Positions 24,543-34,640 of a stretch of DNA of 64,000 nucleotides are shown here, one piece after another. The notes under the pieces were generated by a model. That model was not told the DNA's origin and made no database searches. It saw only the letters and a program-made list of their open reading frames with translations. Position 1 is the first letter of the stretch; each line of letters begins with the position of its first letter. This DNA is from Sphingobacterium sp. FBM7-1 (GTDB lineage: Bacteria > Bacteroidota > Bacteroidia > Sphingobacteriales > Sphingobacteriaceae). The stretch spans positions 62,001 to 126,000 of the forward strand of contig NZ_JAJEWJ010000001.1 in assembly GCF_020687765.1 (NCBI RefSeq). The letters are read 5' to 3'. Made by a program: the position numbers and the translations under genes.

Positions 24543-27500
24543 ATGAGATATGTAGCGCTACAAATCACCAGTAACTTTAGTTTTCTTCGAGGTGCCTCGC
24601 ATCCCGAAGAACTCATAGAGCAAGCCGCTTCGTTAGGCTATAAAACCATAGCTCTTACAGATCGAAATACTTTGGCAGGCATGGTGCGGGCACATGTGGC
24701 TGCTCGAAAATATGGGGTGCGTCTGGTAGTAGGTTGCCGGTTGGATTTATTAGATGGACCTAGTTTATTGGCTTATCCTAAAAACAAAATAGGGTATGCT
24801 AATTTATGCAGTTTACTGAGTAGGGGTAATTTGCGGGCAGAAAAGGGGAAATGTCACCTTTATTTAAAAGATGTATATGCGTACAAAGAGGAACTCATCT
24901 TTGTGGTTGTGCCGCCCGATACACTCTCTGCAGACTTTGCGTTAGATACGGTCTTTCTCGAGCATGTACGAGAGTACGTTACAGAACTGGAAGGGCAGCT
25001 GTACCTAGGCTTGTCTCGCAATTATCAGGGAGATGATGCGAAACGCTTATTTCGCCTGTATCATTTAGCTGAAGAGCTTCAGATCCCGGTAGTAGCACTC
25101 GGCGATGTATATTATCATATTCCGGAACGCCGTGCATTACAGGATATCCTGACTTGCGTTCGCGAAAAATGTACGATATATACGGCTGGTTTTCGCCTCC
25201 ATCCAAACGCCGAACGTTACTTAAAGTCACAAGAGGAAATGACACGCTTGTTTATGTCTTATCCGGAGGCAGTGGAGCATGCATCTCAGATTGCTGATAT
25301 GTGCCGCTTTTCATTGGACGAACTAGAATATGTTTACCCTGAAGAGCTTACACAGGAGGGGCGGACACCTCAAGAAGAATTGGAATTATGGGTGTGGCGA
25401 GGAGCAAAAAAACTTTTTAATACGGAAGAATTAGAAAAGCATAGACCGACTATAGAGATGGAGCTGGACTTTATCCAGCGGAAAAACTATGCCTCTTATT
25501 TCTTGACCGTCCATGATTATGTACGTTTCGCACGCGAACGGGGAATTTTATGTCAAGGACGGGGCTCCGCAGCAAACTCCATTGTGTGCTATTGCTTGGA
25601 AATTACCTCCGTTAACCCTACGAAAATAAAATTGCTGTTTGCTCGGTTCATGTCGGATGCTCGTGATGAACCACCGGATATTGACGTGGATTTTGAACAT
25701 GAACGGCGGGAGGAAGTTATTCAGTATATTTATGAGAAATACGGTCGAGATAGGGCAGCTATTGTTGCTACAGTAACCCAAGAACGGGTGAAAGGTGCTT
25801 TACGAGATGTAGGAAAGGCCATGGGCCTATCGATGGATGCGCTTAACCGACTTTCCCAAGCCATTGGATCGCACTGGGACAATAGTTTGGAACCGGCGCG
25901 GTTTAAAGAACAGGGTTTTCATGTGGAAGATCCTCATTTTCGTCAGATATTAGCTCTAGCAGAACAACTGATCGGGTTTCCGCGTCAGCTCGGCCAGCAT
26001 ACAGGTGGCTTCGTTATTACCCAGGGTAAAATACACGAACTTTGTCCTATTATTCCTGCCCGTATGGAAGGACGTACTAATCTCGAATGGAACAAAGATG
26101 ATCTGGAAGCCCTGGGGTTTTTGAAAGTAGATGTATTGGGATTGGGCATGCTGACCTGTATCCGAAAAGGGTTCGATTTGATTAAAAAACATTACGGCCG
26201 AAAGCTCGAGCTAACGAGTATAGACGCTACAGATGAAAAAGTCTATGAGATGATCAGTTCGGCGGATACCGTGGGCGTGTTCCAGATTGAAAGCCGTGCA
26301 CAAATGTCTATGCTGCCTCGTTTAAGACCTAAAGATTTTTATGATCTGGTTATTGAGGTGGCTATTGTGCGCCCAGGGCCTATACAGGGCGATATGGTGC
26401 ATCCTTATCTGCGACGACGAAATGGAGAAGAGGAGATAGACTACCCGTCGGAGGAGATAAAAGGTATCTTAAAACGAACGAAAGGTGTCCCTTTGTTTCA
26501 AGAACAGGCGATGGAGATCGCCATTATGGCCGCAGGCTTTACACCCGACGAAGCAGATGCGCTTAGGCGGAGCATGGCGACTTTTAAATCGAAGGGAGAG
26601 GTTAGTCACTTTCGGGATAAAATGGTAAACGGAATGTTAGCAAAAGGCTATAAGGAGGAGTTTGCACAGCGCGTTTTTCGGCAACTGGAGGGCTTTGGTA
26701 GCTACGGGTTCCCGGAAAGCCATGCGGCTTCTTTTGCTTTATTAGTTTATGTGTCCAGTTGGATTAAATACTATTATCCGGATGTTTTTGCGGCAGCTTT
26801 GTTAAATAGCCAGCCCATGGGTTTTTACCAGCCGGCCCAGCTGATTATCGATGCACGTAAGCACGGTGTAACGGTATTGCCGGTGGATATCAATTATTCA
26901 GAATGGGACAATACGTTGGAAGGGGAGTTTGGCGCAGTTCCTCATCAGCTACGATTAGGTTTCCGGCAAGTGAAGGGATTGAAAGCAGAAAATATCGAAA
27001 AGTTGATCCAATGCCGTCATAAGCCTTACACGCGTGTAGCAGAAGTGGCAGACGCTGTAAGTATCTTTACCCTAGAAAGGCTTGCAGATGCCGATGCATT
27101 TCGGTCTATTGGGCTAGATCGCCGGCAAGCGTTATGGGAAGTTGCTGCCGTACAAGATAGGCATGTTGCGTTGTTTAAAGGACAAGATACGGGAAGCGTA
27201 CACGAAAAGCAGATTCGTTTACCCTTTATGGCGGAAAGCGAACATGTCGTGCAGGATTATGCAACGACCGGTTTGTCTATTAAAGCGCATCCGGTATCTT
27301 TTTTAAGAAAAAAATTGGATTTACTGCATGTACTTCCGACGGATAAATTATCTCGTGTCAAAGATGGTATGCCCGTTAAGGTTTGTGGTCTTATTACCGT
27401 CAGGCAGCGGCCGGGTACCGCAAAAGGCGTATTATTTGTCACCATCGAAGATGAGGCTGGTTTTGCAAATTTGGTGCTATGGGCGAAGGTATTTGAAAAG

Positions 27501-27683
27501 TACCGTCGAGAAATATTACAGGCGAAGCTATTCATGGTGACCGGAAAAGTACAAGTAGAAGGCGAGGTTATTCATGTGGTGGTGGAGCAGTGTTTTAACC
27601 TTAATAGTTGGTTGCTAGAATTGGAGAACAATACAGACGCATCAACCGATACGGTATTTTATAAAGGTCGAAATTTTAAATAA
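24543..27683 (+). CDS. dnaE2: Error-prone DNA polymerase DnaE2
   Basis: This 1046-residue C-family polymerase copies damaged DNA. The N-terminal PHP domain (ITSNFSFLRGASHPEELIEQ, ALTDRNTLAG) is followed by the polymerase core with PPDIDVDFEHERREE (catalytic aspartates) and RPGPIQGDMVHPYLRR. The fingers/HhH region and a C-terminal OB-fold (VKVCGLITVRQRPGTAKG) are present. It is shorter than DnaE1 and lacks the tau-binding tail, as expected for DnaE2. The ATG at 24543 gives the family start MRYVALQ; an earlier in-frame start at 24507 lies inside imuB. Confidence 0.96.
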   Translation: MRYVALQITSNFSFLRGASHPEELIEQAASLGYKTIALTDRNTLAGMVRAHVAARKYGVRLVVGCRLDLLDGPSLLAYPKNKIGYANLCSLLSRGNLRAEKGKCHLYLKDVYAYKEELIFVVVPPDTLSADFALDTVFLEHVREYVTELEGQLYLGLSRNYQGDDAKRLFRLYHLAEELQIPVVALGDVYYHIPERRALQDILTCVREKCTIYTAGFRLHPNAERYLKSQEEMTRLFMSYPEAVEHASQIADMCRFSLDELEYVYPEELTQEGRTPQEELELWVWRGAKKLFNTEELEKHRPTIEMELDFIQRKNYASYFLTVHDYVRFARERGILCQGRGSAANSIVCYCLEITSVNPTKIKLLFARFMSDARDEPPDIDVDFEHERREEVIQYIYEKYGRDRAAIVATVTQERVKGALRDVGKAMGLSMDALNRLSQAIGSHWDNSLEPARFKEQGFHVEDPHFRQILALAEQLIGFPRQLGQHTGGFVITQGKIHELCPIIPARMEGRTNLEWNKDDLEALGFLKVDVLGLGMLTCIRKGFDLIKKHYGRKLELTSIDATDEKVYEMISSADTVGVFQIESRAQMSMLPRLRPKDFYDLVIEVAIVRPGPIQGDMVHPYLRRRNGEEEIDYPSEEIKGILKRTKGVPLFQEQAMEIAIMAAGFTPDEADALRRSMATFKSKGEVSHFRDKMVNGMLAKGYKEEFAQRVFRQLEGFGSYGFPESHAASFALLVYVSSWIKYYYPDVFAAALLNSQPMGFYQPAQLIIDARKHGVTVLPVDINYSEWDNTLEGEFGAVPHQLRLGFRQVKGLKAENIEKLIQCRHKPYTRVAEVADAVSIFTLERLADADAFRSIGLDRRQALWEVAAVQDRHVALFKGQDTGSVHEKQIRLPFMAESEHVVQDYATTGLSIKAHPVSFLRKKLDLLHVLPTDKLSRVKDGMPVKVCGLITVRQRPGTAKGVLFVTIEDEAGFANLVLWAKVFEKYRREILQAKLFMVTGKVQVEGEVIHVVVEQCFNLNSWLLELENNTDASTDTVFYKGRNFK

Positions 27684-27787
27684 TAATTTTATGGTAGCTC
27701 TTTGTATTATGCTTAACTTGTAAAGCGTAAAACGAGGATTGGCTTGTTTTTTGCAAATATACTTTGATAACCAACATACTAAGGTTT

Positions 27788-28297
27788 ATGATGAAAAGAT
27801 GTCTTTATCTCGTGCTCTTCCAAATAATGTTAACGACGGCAGCGTTATTTGGTCAAAAACTTTCCCTGAATCCTATTAGAACAGATTTTAAAATAGGTCA
27901 TGAAGACGAGACGATATGCATGAAACACCTAAAGACGCTGGAGGAACACGCGTTAAGCCCTGTAGAGCGGGGTTATGAAGCCGCATATCATATGTTTATG
28001 GCTAACCATACAGGGAACCCATTTAAGAAATTAGGTTATTTTAAAAATGGGAAAAAAATGCTGGAGGAGGAAATCGCAAAGAATCCCCGCGAAATTGAGT
28101 TGCGTTATATCCGTTTATGTATTCAATATTATAGCCCGGCATTTTTAGGATATAAGGATAATATAGAGGAAGATAAAGGTTTTTTGGTAAATAATTTATA
28201 TAAGCTAAAAGATCCAGAAACCAAGCAGCTTATCTATACTTATTTGAAAGGGGCAAAGATGTATTCCGATGCCGAATTAGCGTTATTATGCCGTTAA
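27788..28297 (+). CDS. Exported hypothetical protein
   Basis: This 169-residue protein begins with MMKRCLYLVLFQIMLTTAALF, a signal peptide with probable cleavage after ALFGQ. The mature part (SPVERGYEAAYHMFMANHTG, KMLEEEIAKNPREIELRYIR) is helical and TPR-like, and resembles small conserved Bacteroidota periplasmic proteins of unknown role. It lies between dnaE2 and guaA. Its upstream sequence contains TATACTTTGA, close to the -7 consensus. Confidence 0.65.
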   Translation: MMKRCLYLVLFQIMLTTAALFGQKLSLNPIRTDFKIGHEDETICMKHLKTLEEHALSPVERGYEAAYHMFMANHTGNPFKKLGYFKNGKKMLEEEIAKNPREIELRYIRLCIQYYSPAFLGYKDNIEEDKGFLVNNLYKLKDPETKQLIYTYLKGAKMYSDAELALLCR

Positions 28298-28316
28298 AGG
28301 AAATCAATTAAAATCG

Positions 28317-28346
28317 TTTAAAATACAAGGCGAATATGTAACTTTG
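28317..28346 (+). promoter_or_regulatory. Promoter of guaA abutting the start codon
   Basis: TTTA (28317-28320), 18 bases and TAACTTTG (28339-28346) match the consensus. Only 4 bases separate the -7 element from the ATG at 28351, so the transcript is predicted to be leaderless or nearly so. Confidence 0.65.
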
Positions 28347-28350
28347 CGGC

Positions 28351-29901
28351 ATGTCCGAAAAAATTATCATTCTTGACTTTGGCTCGCAATATACCCAGTT
28401 AATTGCACGTCGTGTTCGTGAACTTAATGTTTACTGTGAAATTCATCCTTATAATAACTTGCCTGAATTTGACGGCGAAGTAAAAGGTGTTATCTTTTCC
28501 GGTAGCCCGTATTCTGTTAGACAGGAGGATGCACCTCAAATTGATTATACCCACATTCAACAGCGATTTCCCCTACTAGTGGTGTGCTACGGTGCACAAT
28601 ATTTAGCACAGCAGTCAGGCGGAGAAGTATTGCCTTCCGAAATTCGCGAGTACGGCCGCGCGAATCTGCAATTTGTGGATCAAGAAAGTGCCTTACTCAA
28701 AGGCGTACCGGTGCAATCCCAGGTGTGGATGTCGCATGGTGATACCATTAAAGAGATACCTTCTAATTTTAAAATTATTGCCAGTACGGACAAAGTACGT
28801 GTGGCGGCGTATGAAATAGAAGGCACTCGTACCTTTGGGATCCAGTTCCATCCAGAGGTTACCCATAGCACAGACGGACAGGTATTGCTAAAGAATTTTG
28901 TGGTTGATATATGTGGCTGTTCGCAAGACTGGACACCAGATACTTTTGTAGAATCGACGGTAGCGGCTCTCAAAGAACAGCTGCGAGAAGATCACGTGAT
29001 CATGGCATTGTCTGGTGGTGTGGACTCCACCGTAGCGGCAGTATTATTACATCAAGCCATTGGAAAGAACCTCCATTGTATTTTTGTAGATCATGGCTTA
29101 CTTCGTAAAAACGAATACGAACAGGTGTTGGATTCCTACAAAAATATGGGATTGAATATTAAAGGTATCAATGCCAAGGAGTTGTTTTTCGACCGTTTGG
29201 CTGGTGTTTCAGAGCCAGAGCAAAAGCGTAAAATTATCGGTGCATCATTTATTGATGTCTTTGATCAAGCCTCTAAAGATATTCAACATGAACTACCGGA
29301 AGGTGTTGAAGCGAAATGGTTAGGACAGGGCACAATTTATCCCGACGTTATCGAATCTATATCCGTGAAAGGACCATCTGCGACCATTAAATCGCACCAT
29401 AATGTAGGTGGCTTACCGGATTTTATGAAGTTGAAAGTAGTAGAGCCTTTGAAGGCGCTCTTTAAAGACGAAGTACGTCGCGTAGGAAAGAGTTTAGAAG
29501 TAGATGCACGCATTTTAGGGCGGCATCCTTTTCCAGGCCCAGGTCTCGCTATTCGGGTATTAGGAGATATTACCGAAGAAAAGGTACGGATTTTGCAGGA
29601 AGCTGATGACATTTATATCCGTAACCTGAGGGAAGCGGGATGGTATGACAAGGTTTGGCAAGCGGGCGCTATATTTTTGCCGGTGCAATCGGTAGGTGTT
29701 ATGGGCGACGAACGGACTTATGAACACGTAGTGGCTTTACGTGCGGTAGGCTCGTTAGACGGTATGACAGCAGATTGGATTCACTTGCCTTACGATTTGT
29801 TAGCAAAAATTTCAAACGAAATCATCAATCATGTTAAAGGAATCAATAGAGTTGTCTATGATATCAGTTCAAAACCACCTGCTACGATTGAATGGGAATA
29901 G
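28351..29901 (+). CDS. guaA: GMP synthase (glutamine-hydrolysing)
   Basis: This 516-residue enzyme converts XMP to GMP. The N-terminal glutamine amidotransferase (residues 1-190) has the nucleophile Cys in [15 protein letters not shown] and the His/Glu pair in [11 protein letters not shown]. The ATP-pyrophosphatase domain has the PP-loop SGGVDST (residues 223-229). The C-terminal dimerisation domain ends in PPATIEWE, the usual terminus. It complements guaB at 56.3 kb. The lipoprotein gene downstream starts inside its last 41 bases. Confidence 0.97.
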   Translation: MSEKIIILDFGSQYTQLIARRVRELNVYCEIHPYNNLPEFDGEVKGVIFSGSPYSVRQEDAPQIDYTHIQQRFPLLVVCYGAQYLAQQSGGEVLPSEIREYGRANLQFVDQESALLKGVPVQSQVWMSHGDTIKEIPSNFKIIASTDKVRVAAYEIEGTRTFGIQFHPEVTHSTDGQVLLKNFVVDICGCSQDWTPDTFVESTVAALKEQLREDHVIMALSGGVDSTVAAVLLHQAIGKNLHCIFVDHGLLRKNEYEQVLDSYKNMGLNIKGINAKELFFDRLAGVSEPEQKRKIIGASFIDVFDQASKDIQHELPEGVEAKWLGQGTIYPDVIESISVKGPSATIKSHHNVGGLPDFMKLKVVEPLKALFKDEVRRVGKSLEVDARILGRHPFPGPGLAIRVLGDITEEKVRILQEADDIYIRNLREAGWYDKVWQAGAIFLPVQSVGVMGDERTYEHVVALRAVGSLDGMTADWIHLPYDLLAKISNEIINHVKGINRVVYDISSKPPATIEWE

Positions 29902-31141
29902 GTTCTTTCTCCTAGCTATCGTTAGTATCTTTCTTTTTCTAGGAGCGTGTAGCCCCAAAACCAGGGTGTTAAAGTCACCCGATGTGAGTGGAGGCAATGT
30001 AGGAGGTACACTTCCCAAAGAAGAACAACCTGAAATTGAAGATCGCGAAGCACCTGTTGACGATATTCGTAAAATCGAAGCAGCAAAAAATAGCGTAGCA
30101 CTGATTTTGCCATTTCAATTGGATAAACTCGTACCGAGCACCTTATCCAAAGAAGATGTGAATCGTTCCGCTATAGCGCTGGATTTCTATCAAGGCTTTC
30201 AATTAGGATTGGATGAATTGGCACAGAAAGGACGCTCTTTTTCACTGCATGTAGTGGATTCACGAGATAATGCGTCTCACAATCAGTCTATTGCACAATC
30301 AGAAGCGGTTGCTCATGCAGCGCTTATTGTGGGACCCGTGTTTCCGAAGGAAATTATTGCTTTCGGAACCCATCATCCGAATAAAAACGTCCTACAAGTA
30401 AATCCGTTAGCAGCCACGAAAGCCTTGGAGTTTAATCTCCCGAATTTAGTATCGTTAACGCCGTCTATTAATGTACATACAAAGGCCATGGCTGAACGGG
30501 TAGCCCGTGATTATAAGACGGGCGATGTGGTCATCATTTACAACACTGCCGATAACGACGGTAGGCAGTTTTTGGATGGTTTTTTATCCGAATTAAAAAC
30601 AGCAAATCCAACCGTTCAGGTACGTTCGGTATCCTCCATCCCGCAATTAAATGAGCAACTTACGCTAACAGGTACCAATTTGGTTGTCGCTGGTACGACG
30701 GACAAATTCCAATTACGCGCGTTCATGAGTAATCTGGAATCCAAATCCGTAGAAGAATTCTATATGTTTCGGGTATATGGTCATCCTTTATGGGATCGTA
30801 TTGATTTTAGCATCTATAATCATTTTAGTGATTTTCAGCCCGTCATCACGACAGAAAGTCATCTGAAAAGTTGGGCAAAAGGTGTGAAAGAATTTAAAGA
30901 TAAGTATTACACACTGTACGGCGTACAACCTTCGGATCATTCCTATAAAGGGTATGACGCTGCGCGATACTTTGGCAATTTATTGGCGAAATATGGTGAT
31001 AATTATCGGGATTATATCACCAAAGAGAAATTTGAAGGATTATTCAGTACTTACGCATTTGATTATAACCAGGGTTGGGGATTTGTAAACCAAGCGGTCT
31101 CCTTTAAAAGTTATCAGGGCGCTTCATTTCAATTAAATTAA
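29861..31141 (+). CDS. Lipoprotein with a periplasmic-binding-protein type I fold
   Basis: This 426-residue protein starts with a lipoprotein signal ([19 protein letters not shown], Cys at about residue 22). The body has the type-I periplasmic-binding architecture used by branched-chain amino-acid receptors and LppC/LpoA-like proteins: [68 protein letters not shown]. The ATG at 29861 overlaps the guaA end; a TTG at 29888 is an alternative. Its role is unknown; cell-envelope regulation is a guess. Confidence 0.75.
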   Translation: MSVQNHLLRLNGNRFFLLAIVSIFLFLGACSPKTRVLKSPDVSGGNVGGTLPKEEQPEIEDREAPVDDIRKIEAAKNSVALILPFQLDKLVPSTLSKEDVNRSAIALDFYQGFQLGLDELAQKGRSFSLHVVDSRDNASHNQSIAQSEAVAHAALIVGPVFPKEIIAFGTHHPNKNVLQVNPLAATKALEFNLPNLVSLTPSINVHTKAMAERVARDYKTGDVVIIYNTADNDGRQFLDGFLSELKTANPTVQVRSVSSIPQLNEQLTLTGTNLVVAGTTDKFQLRAFMSNLESKSVEEFYMFRVYGHPLWDRIDFSIYNHFSDFQPVITTESHLKSWAKGVKEFKDKYYTLYGVQPSDHSYKGYDAARYFGNLLAKYGDNYRDYITKEKFEGLFSTYAFDYNQGWGFVNQAVSFKSYQGASFQLN

Positions 31142-31149
31142 TATAGCGT

Positions 31150-32325
31150 ATGGAGGTTAACCCCCGGAGAGTGGAGCAGCAGTTGCGAAATTTGCAACGC
31201 GTACTTGACGCATATCATCCCCCCGAACCCTTTGCACGGTTTCTTACAAAATTTTTCAAAGAAAATAAGCAAATGGGGTCGTCGGACAGGCGCATGGTTT
31301 CGCGTTTAAGTTATAATTTATTCCGATTAGGCCGTTCCCTAGAAAACCTCCCGACGTTAGATCGCGTGGTGATCGCTGAGTTCTTATGCGAAAAGCAGAG
31401 TGATATGGTGACGCTTCATCAGCCCGCTTGGGTAGCCCATATACAGCTGCCCCTAAAAGAAAAGATGCAGTTTTTGGCAAAGCAAGGTCATGAGATTACG
31501 CATGGTCTTTTCTCTTTTTCATCACCGTTGTCCGCATCTATTGATGCGGAACAATTTGCGCTGAGTCACCTTATCCAACCCGATTTGTTTATTCGCGTGC
31601 CACGCGTCAACCAGCAGCGTGTTGAAAAAGAACTAACTGCGCAGCAAATTAGTTTTGAAACCCTTTCTGGAAATGCGTATCGTTTGCCAAATGGAACTAA
31701 CTTGCAGGCTGTAAATAAATTAGAGGGATTATATGAAGTACAAGATGTGTCTTCTCAAGAAAGTTTAGCAGGACTTAATTTGGTAGCGGGAGCAAAATGG
31801 TGGGATGCCTGTGCAGGTGCAGGGGGGAAATCGCTGCTGCTATTAGATCGCTGTCCGGCTATAGCACTATTGGTCTCCGATATTAGGCCGAGTATTTTGC
31901 GGAACCTTGATGAACGTTTCCGCAAAGCCAAAATCAAAGCAGACGTTCGAACAAAGGTGATGGATTTAACGCAGGATATTGATGATATCATGGAGGGAAA
32001 ATCCTTTGACGGCATATTAGTTGATGCACCCTGTACGGGTTCGGGAACTTGGGGGCGCACGCCTGAAATGCTAACCCAGTTTGATGAAGAACATATACAG
32101 ACTTTTGTTTCGTTGCAGCAGCGTATTGTAGATAGCGTCGTACGTTATCTTAAGCCGGATGGCGTATTAATGTACATCACCTGCTCCGTCTTCGACGCCG
32201 AAAATGAGCAGCTCGTTCGTTATCTAGTAGATAAACATGGATTGACTGTAGAAGCTGCAGGGATTATCAAAGGGTATGATCGAAAATCGGACAGTATGTT
32301 CGCTGCCCGACTTCGTAACGCTTAA
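31150..32325 (+). CDS. RNA (cytosine-5) methyltransferase, RsmB/NSUN family
   Basis: This 391-residue SAM-dependent enzyme probably methylates rRNA or tRNA cytosine. The SAM motif I is in WDACAGAGGKSLLLLD (residues 218-233). Motif IV DAPCTGSGTWGR (catalytic PC) and motif VI ITCSVFDAENEQ (catalytic TC) give the two-cysteine mechanism of the NOL1/NOP2/Sun family. The N-terminal domain is NusB-like. It is downstream of the lipoprotein gene by 8 bases and converges on the universal-stress gene with no gap. Confidence 0.88.
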   Translation: MEVNPRRVEQQLRNLQRVLDAYHPPEPFARFLTKFFKENKQMGSSDRRMVSRLSYNLFRLGRSLENLPTLDRVVIAEFLCEKQSDMVTLHQPAWVAHIQLPLKEKMQFLAKQGHEITHGLFSFSSPLSASIDAEQFALSHLIQPDLFIRVPRVNQQRVEKELTAQQISFETLSGNAYRLPNGTNLQAVNKLEGLYEVQDVSSQESLAGLNLVAGAKWWDACAGAGGKSLLLLDRCPAIALLVSDIRPSILRNLDERFRKAKIKADVRTKVMDLTQDIDDIMEGKSFDGILVDAPCTGSGTWGRTPEMLTQFDEEHIQTFVSLQQRIVDSVVRYLKPDGVLMYITCSVFDAENEQLVRYLVDKHGLTVEAAGIIKGYDRKSDSMFAARLRNA

Positions 32326-32793
32326 TCAGTCGCATTTCCCTGGGATAACCAATACCGGACAACTAGCTTTCCGTATAACGGATTCGGATACACTTCCGGA
32401 TATAAAGTGTTCAAAGCCTGTGCGTCCGTTGGAACCCATGATAATAAGGTCTGCGGTCCATTCCGTAGCTGTATGCAAAATTTCATCACGTACGTTGCCC
32501 ACTTTATTAAACAAGAAAATTTCCTGTGTACGCTCAAAATCAGCAGCTATACGTTCCAGATAACGCTGCGCAGCGTCTTGTTGGATTTCGGAAACCTCCG
32601 GTACGATGATCGGTTGTTGGCCTAATAAAGGATCTGCACCATAATTAGCCGGCGATGTAGGCGGAACTACGGTGACAATAGCAAGGGACGAACGAAATTC
32701 TCGAACTAAATCTTTAGCGTAGTCTATTGCTTTTAGGGTGCAGGGCGTGTCGTCTACTGCTAAAAGGATGCGATTAAATCTAGGGTTGCTCAT
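32326..32793 (-). CDS. Universal stress protein UspA family
   Basis: This 155-residue cytosolic protein has the USP fold: FNRILLAVDDTPCTLKAIDYA at the start and the ATP-binding motif MGSNGRTGFEHFISGSVSES (G-x2-G-x9-GS) near residues 121-140. The ending CPVLVIPG is typical. It ends exactly next to the convergent methyltransferase gene, without intergenic space and hence without its own terminator. Confidence 0.92.
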   Translation of the reverse strand: MSNPRFNRILLAVDDTPCTLKAIDYAKDLVREFRSSLAIVTVVPPTSPANYGADPLLGQQPIIVPEVSEIQQDAAQRYLERIAADFERTQEIFLFNKVGNVRDEILHTATEWTADLIIMGSNGRTGFEHFISGSVSESVIRKASCPVLVIPGKCD

Positions 32794-32873
32794 CGTTGAC
32801 TATATAAAAAGTTATACCTTCGTATAAGTAAAACAACGCCATTGGGCGAATTGTTTAAAAAAAAATATCGCAT

Positions 32874-33644
32874 ATGCATACCGGAATCTGCAACTTATCT
32901 GTCATCCCGCTAAGAGCTGCTAACACCCATCGTAGTGAAATGGTGAATCAAGTACTTTTTGCGGAACAATTTGAGATACTTGAAGAAGCACACGAATGGG
33001 TTCGCGTTCGGCTTTTCGATACAGGTTATGAAGGTTGGCTCCAACAAGGACAGTTTTCCTTACTAACAGAAATTTCTGATGAACTTGTTGAAAATGAGAA
33101 TATACGTATAATCGATATTATGGGGGGAACAGCTACCAATGGTAAAAAAAAGGTTGTGTTATTCCCGGGTACGAAAATTCCCGAGTCTATTTTAGAACGA
33201 ACGCACTCCGCTTTTCCATACCAAATAGTCGGAGACTTTAGGATGCCGCAAATCGAGGATTTTACGAGCCAATTTAACCGCTTGGTAGATTATTATCATA
33301 ACAGCCCCTATCTTTGGGGTGGGCGCACTCAGGCCGGGGTGGATTGTTCGGGGTTGAGTCAGATTATCTATAGTTACTTCGGCGTGTCTTTGCCACGAGA
33401 CGCCTACCAACAAGCCGAAAAAGGTAAACGGATTGCGGTATTGTCCGAAATTCGTCCAGGAGATCTGGCTTTCTTCGATAATGAGGAAGGACGAATTGTA
33501 CATGTTGGCCTCATGATTGATCCCGAAACCATTTTTCATGCTTCGGCAAACGTACGTATAGATAAAATGGATACAGAAGGAATCTTTAATAAGGAGCTAA
33601 ATCGCTACACGCATAAGTTGCGTATGGTGAAAAGATACTGGTAA
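32874..33644 (+). CDS. C40 family peptidase (SH3 + NlpC/P60)
   Basis: This 256-residue protein probably cleaves the gamma-D-glutamyl-diamino acid bond of peptidoglycan. An SH3-like domain is at residues 1-80 (ICNLSVIPLRAANTHRSEMV). The NlpC/P60 domain begins near residue 135: YLWGGRTQAGVDCSGLSQ contains the catalytic Cys, GRIVHVGLMI the His, and IFHASANVRID the third polar residue. No signal peptide is visible, so it may act after lysis or use a non-classical route, as in related Bacteroidota enzymes that process recycled muropeptides. Confidence 0.88.
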   Translation: MHTGICNLSVIPLRAANTHRSEMVNQVLFAEQFEILEEAHEWVRVRLFDTGYEGWLQQGQFSLLTEISDELVENENIRIIDIMGGTATNGKKKVVLFPGTKIPESILERTHSAFPYQIVGDFRMPQIEDFTSQFNRLVDYYHNSPYLWGGRTQAGVDCSGLSQIIYSYFGVSLPRDAYQQAEKGKRIAVLSEIRPGDLAFFDNEEGRIVHVGLMIDPETIFHASANVRIDKMDTEGIFNKELNRYTHKLRMVKRYW

Positions 33645-33659
33645 TTATTATTTTTGATT

Positions 33660-34640
33660 ATGTTTCTAACAGACAATCGATATTTCATTTTAGCAAGCGC
33701 CCAACTTTTTCCGTTGACTACTTTGGAACCCGTTACCATGCAGGTAGCCGACGCGGCATTTGTCGCCGCGAAACAAGCCTATACATCTTTTAAAGACGGA
33801 GAGCTGTCCGTTGCCCTGGAACGATATACTGCGGCCATTCAGCGTTTCCCGGATCAACCGTTTTTCTATGCCTGCCGATCTATATTAAACAACCTGTTGG
33901 ACGATGACGAAGGTGCTTTTTATGACTACCAAGTCGCGAAAAGTTTAGATTTTAATTATCAAGCTTTTTTGGAATGGACCGAAAATGGCCCACAGGTAGC
34001 TACGTTTCCGGGCGGGGCTACCGAATTGAAACCATTATTGGCTGCCGCATTGGAGGCTACGCAGCAATTTGATTACGAACAGGCGTTAAAATTGTACGCA
34101 CAGGCACGCGAGGCATATCCGGCAGAAACAGACGTTTTAGTTTACCAAGCGGCCTTGTATATGCGCCTTTTGCGATACGATTGCGCAGGCGATGCCTTAA
34201 ATCAGGCAATCGCTATGGATCCGAACCATTTTCAAGCTTATTTATTTCGGGCTAAACTGTTTAAAGCCGTACGGGAATACGATAGGGCCAAAGCCGATTT
34301 TGATAAAGCAGTATCGCTTCAGCCCGCATCGAGTATGCTTTATGAAGAACGTGGAGGCTTTTTAATGGATATAAAACGGTATGAAGAAGCCTTAATGGAC
34401 TTTGATGAGTTGGTTAAATTGCTACCCGAAGACTTTTATGTGTATGCCCTTCGGGCCGATCTTTTTGAAAAGATAGAAAATTGGGAGAAAGCAATTGAAG
34501 ACTATTCAACAGCTATCTCCTTAAACCCGTATTATTCTGATTTATACGCTTACCGAGCCGAGATGAAGGATCGGGTTGGCGATACAACTGGAGCGGCGGA
34601 AGATCGCCGGATGTTTGCCGAGCTCGAAAAGGAAGATTAA
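33660..34640 (+). CDS. Tetratricopeptide repeat protein
   Basis: This 326-residue protein has five or more TPR units: AKQAYTSFKDGELSVALERY, ALKLYAQAREAYPAETDVL, ALNQAIAMDPNHFQAYLFRA, AKADFDKAVSLQPASSMLYE, and AIEDYSTAISLNPYYSDLYA. It has no signal peptide, so it is probably a cytosolic scaffold. ATG 33660 is preferred over TTG 33654. It overlaps the 3' end of the convergent DUF72 gene by 4 bases. Partner unknown. Confidence 0.82.
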   Translation: MFLTDNRYFILASAQLFPLTTLEPVTMQVADAAFVAAKQAYTSFKDGELSVALERYTAAIQRFPDQPFFYACRSILNNLLDDDEGAFYDYQVAKSLDFNYQAFLEWTENGPQVATFPGGATELKPLLAAALEATQQFDYEQALKLYAQAREAYPAETDVLVYQAALYMRLLRYDCAGDALNQAIAMDPNHFQAYLFRAKLFKAVREYDRAKADFDKAVSLQPASSMLYEERGGFLMDIKRYEEALMDFDELVKLLPEDFYVYALRADLFEKIENWEKAIEDYSTAISLNPYYSDLYAYRAEMKDRVGDTTGAAEDRRMFAELEKED

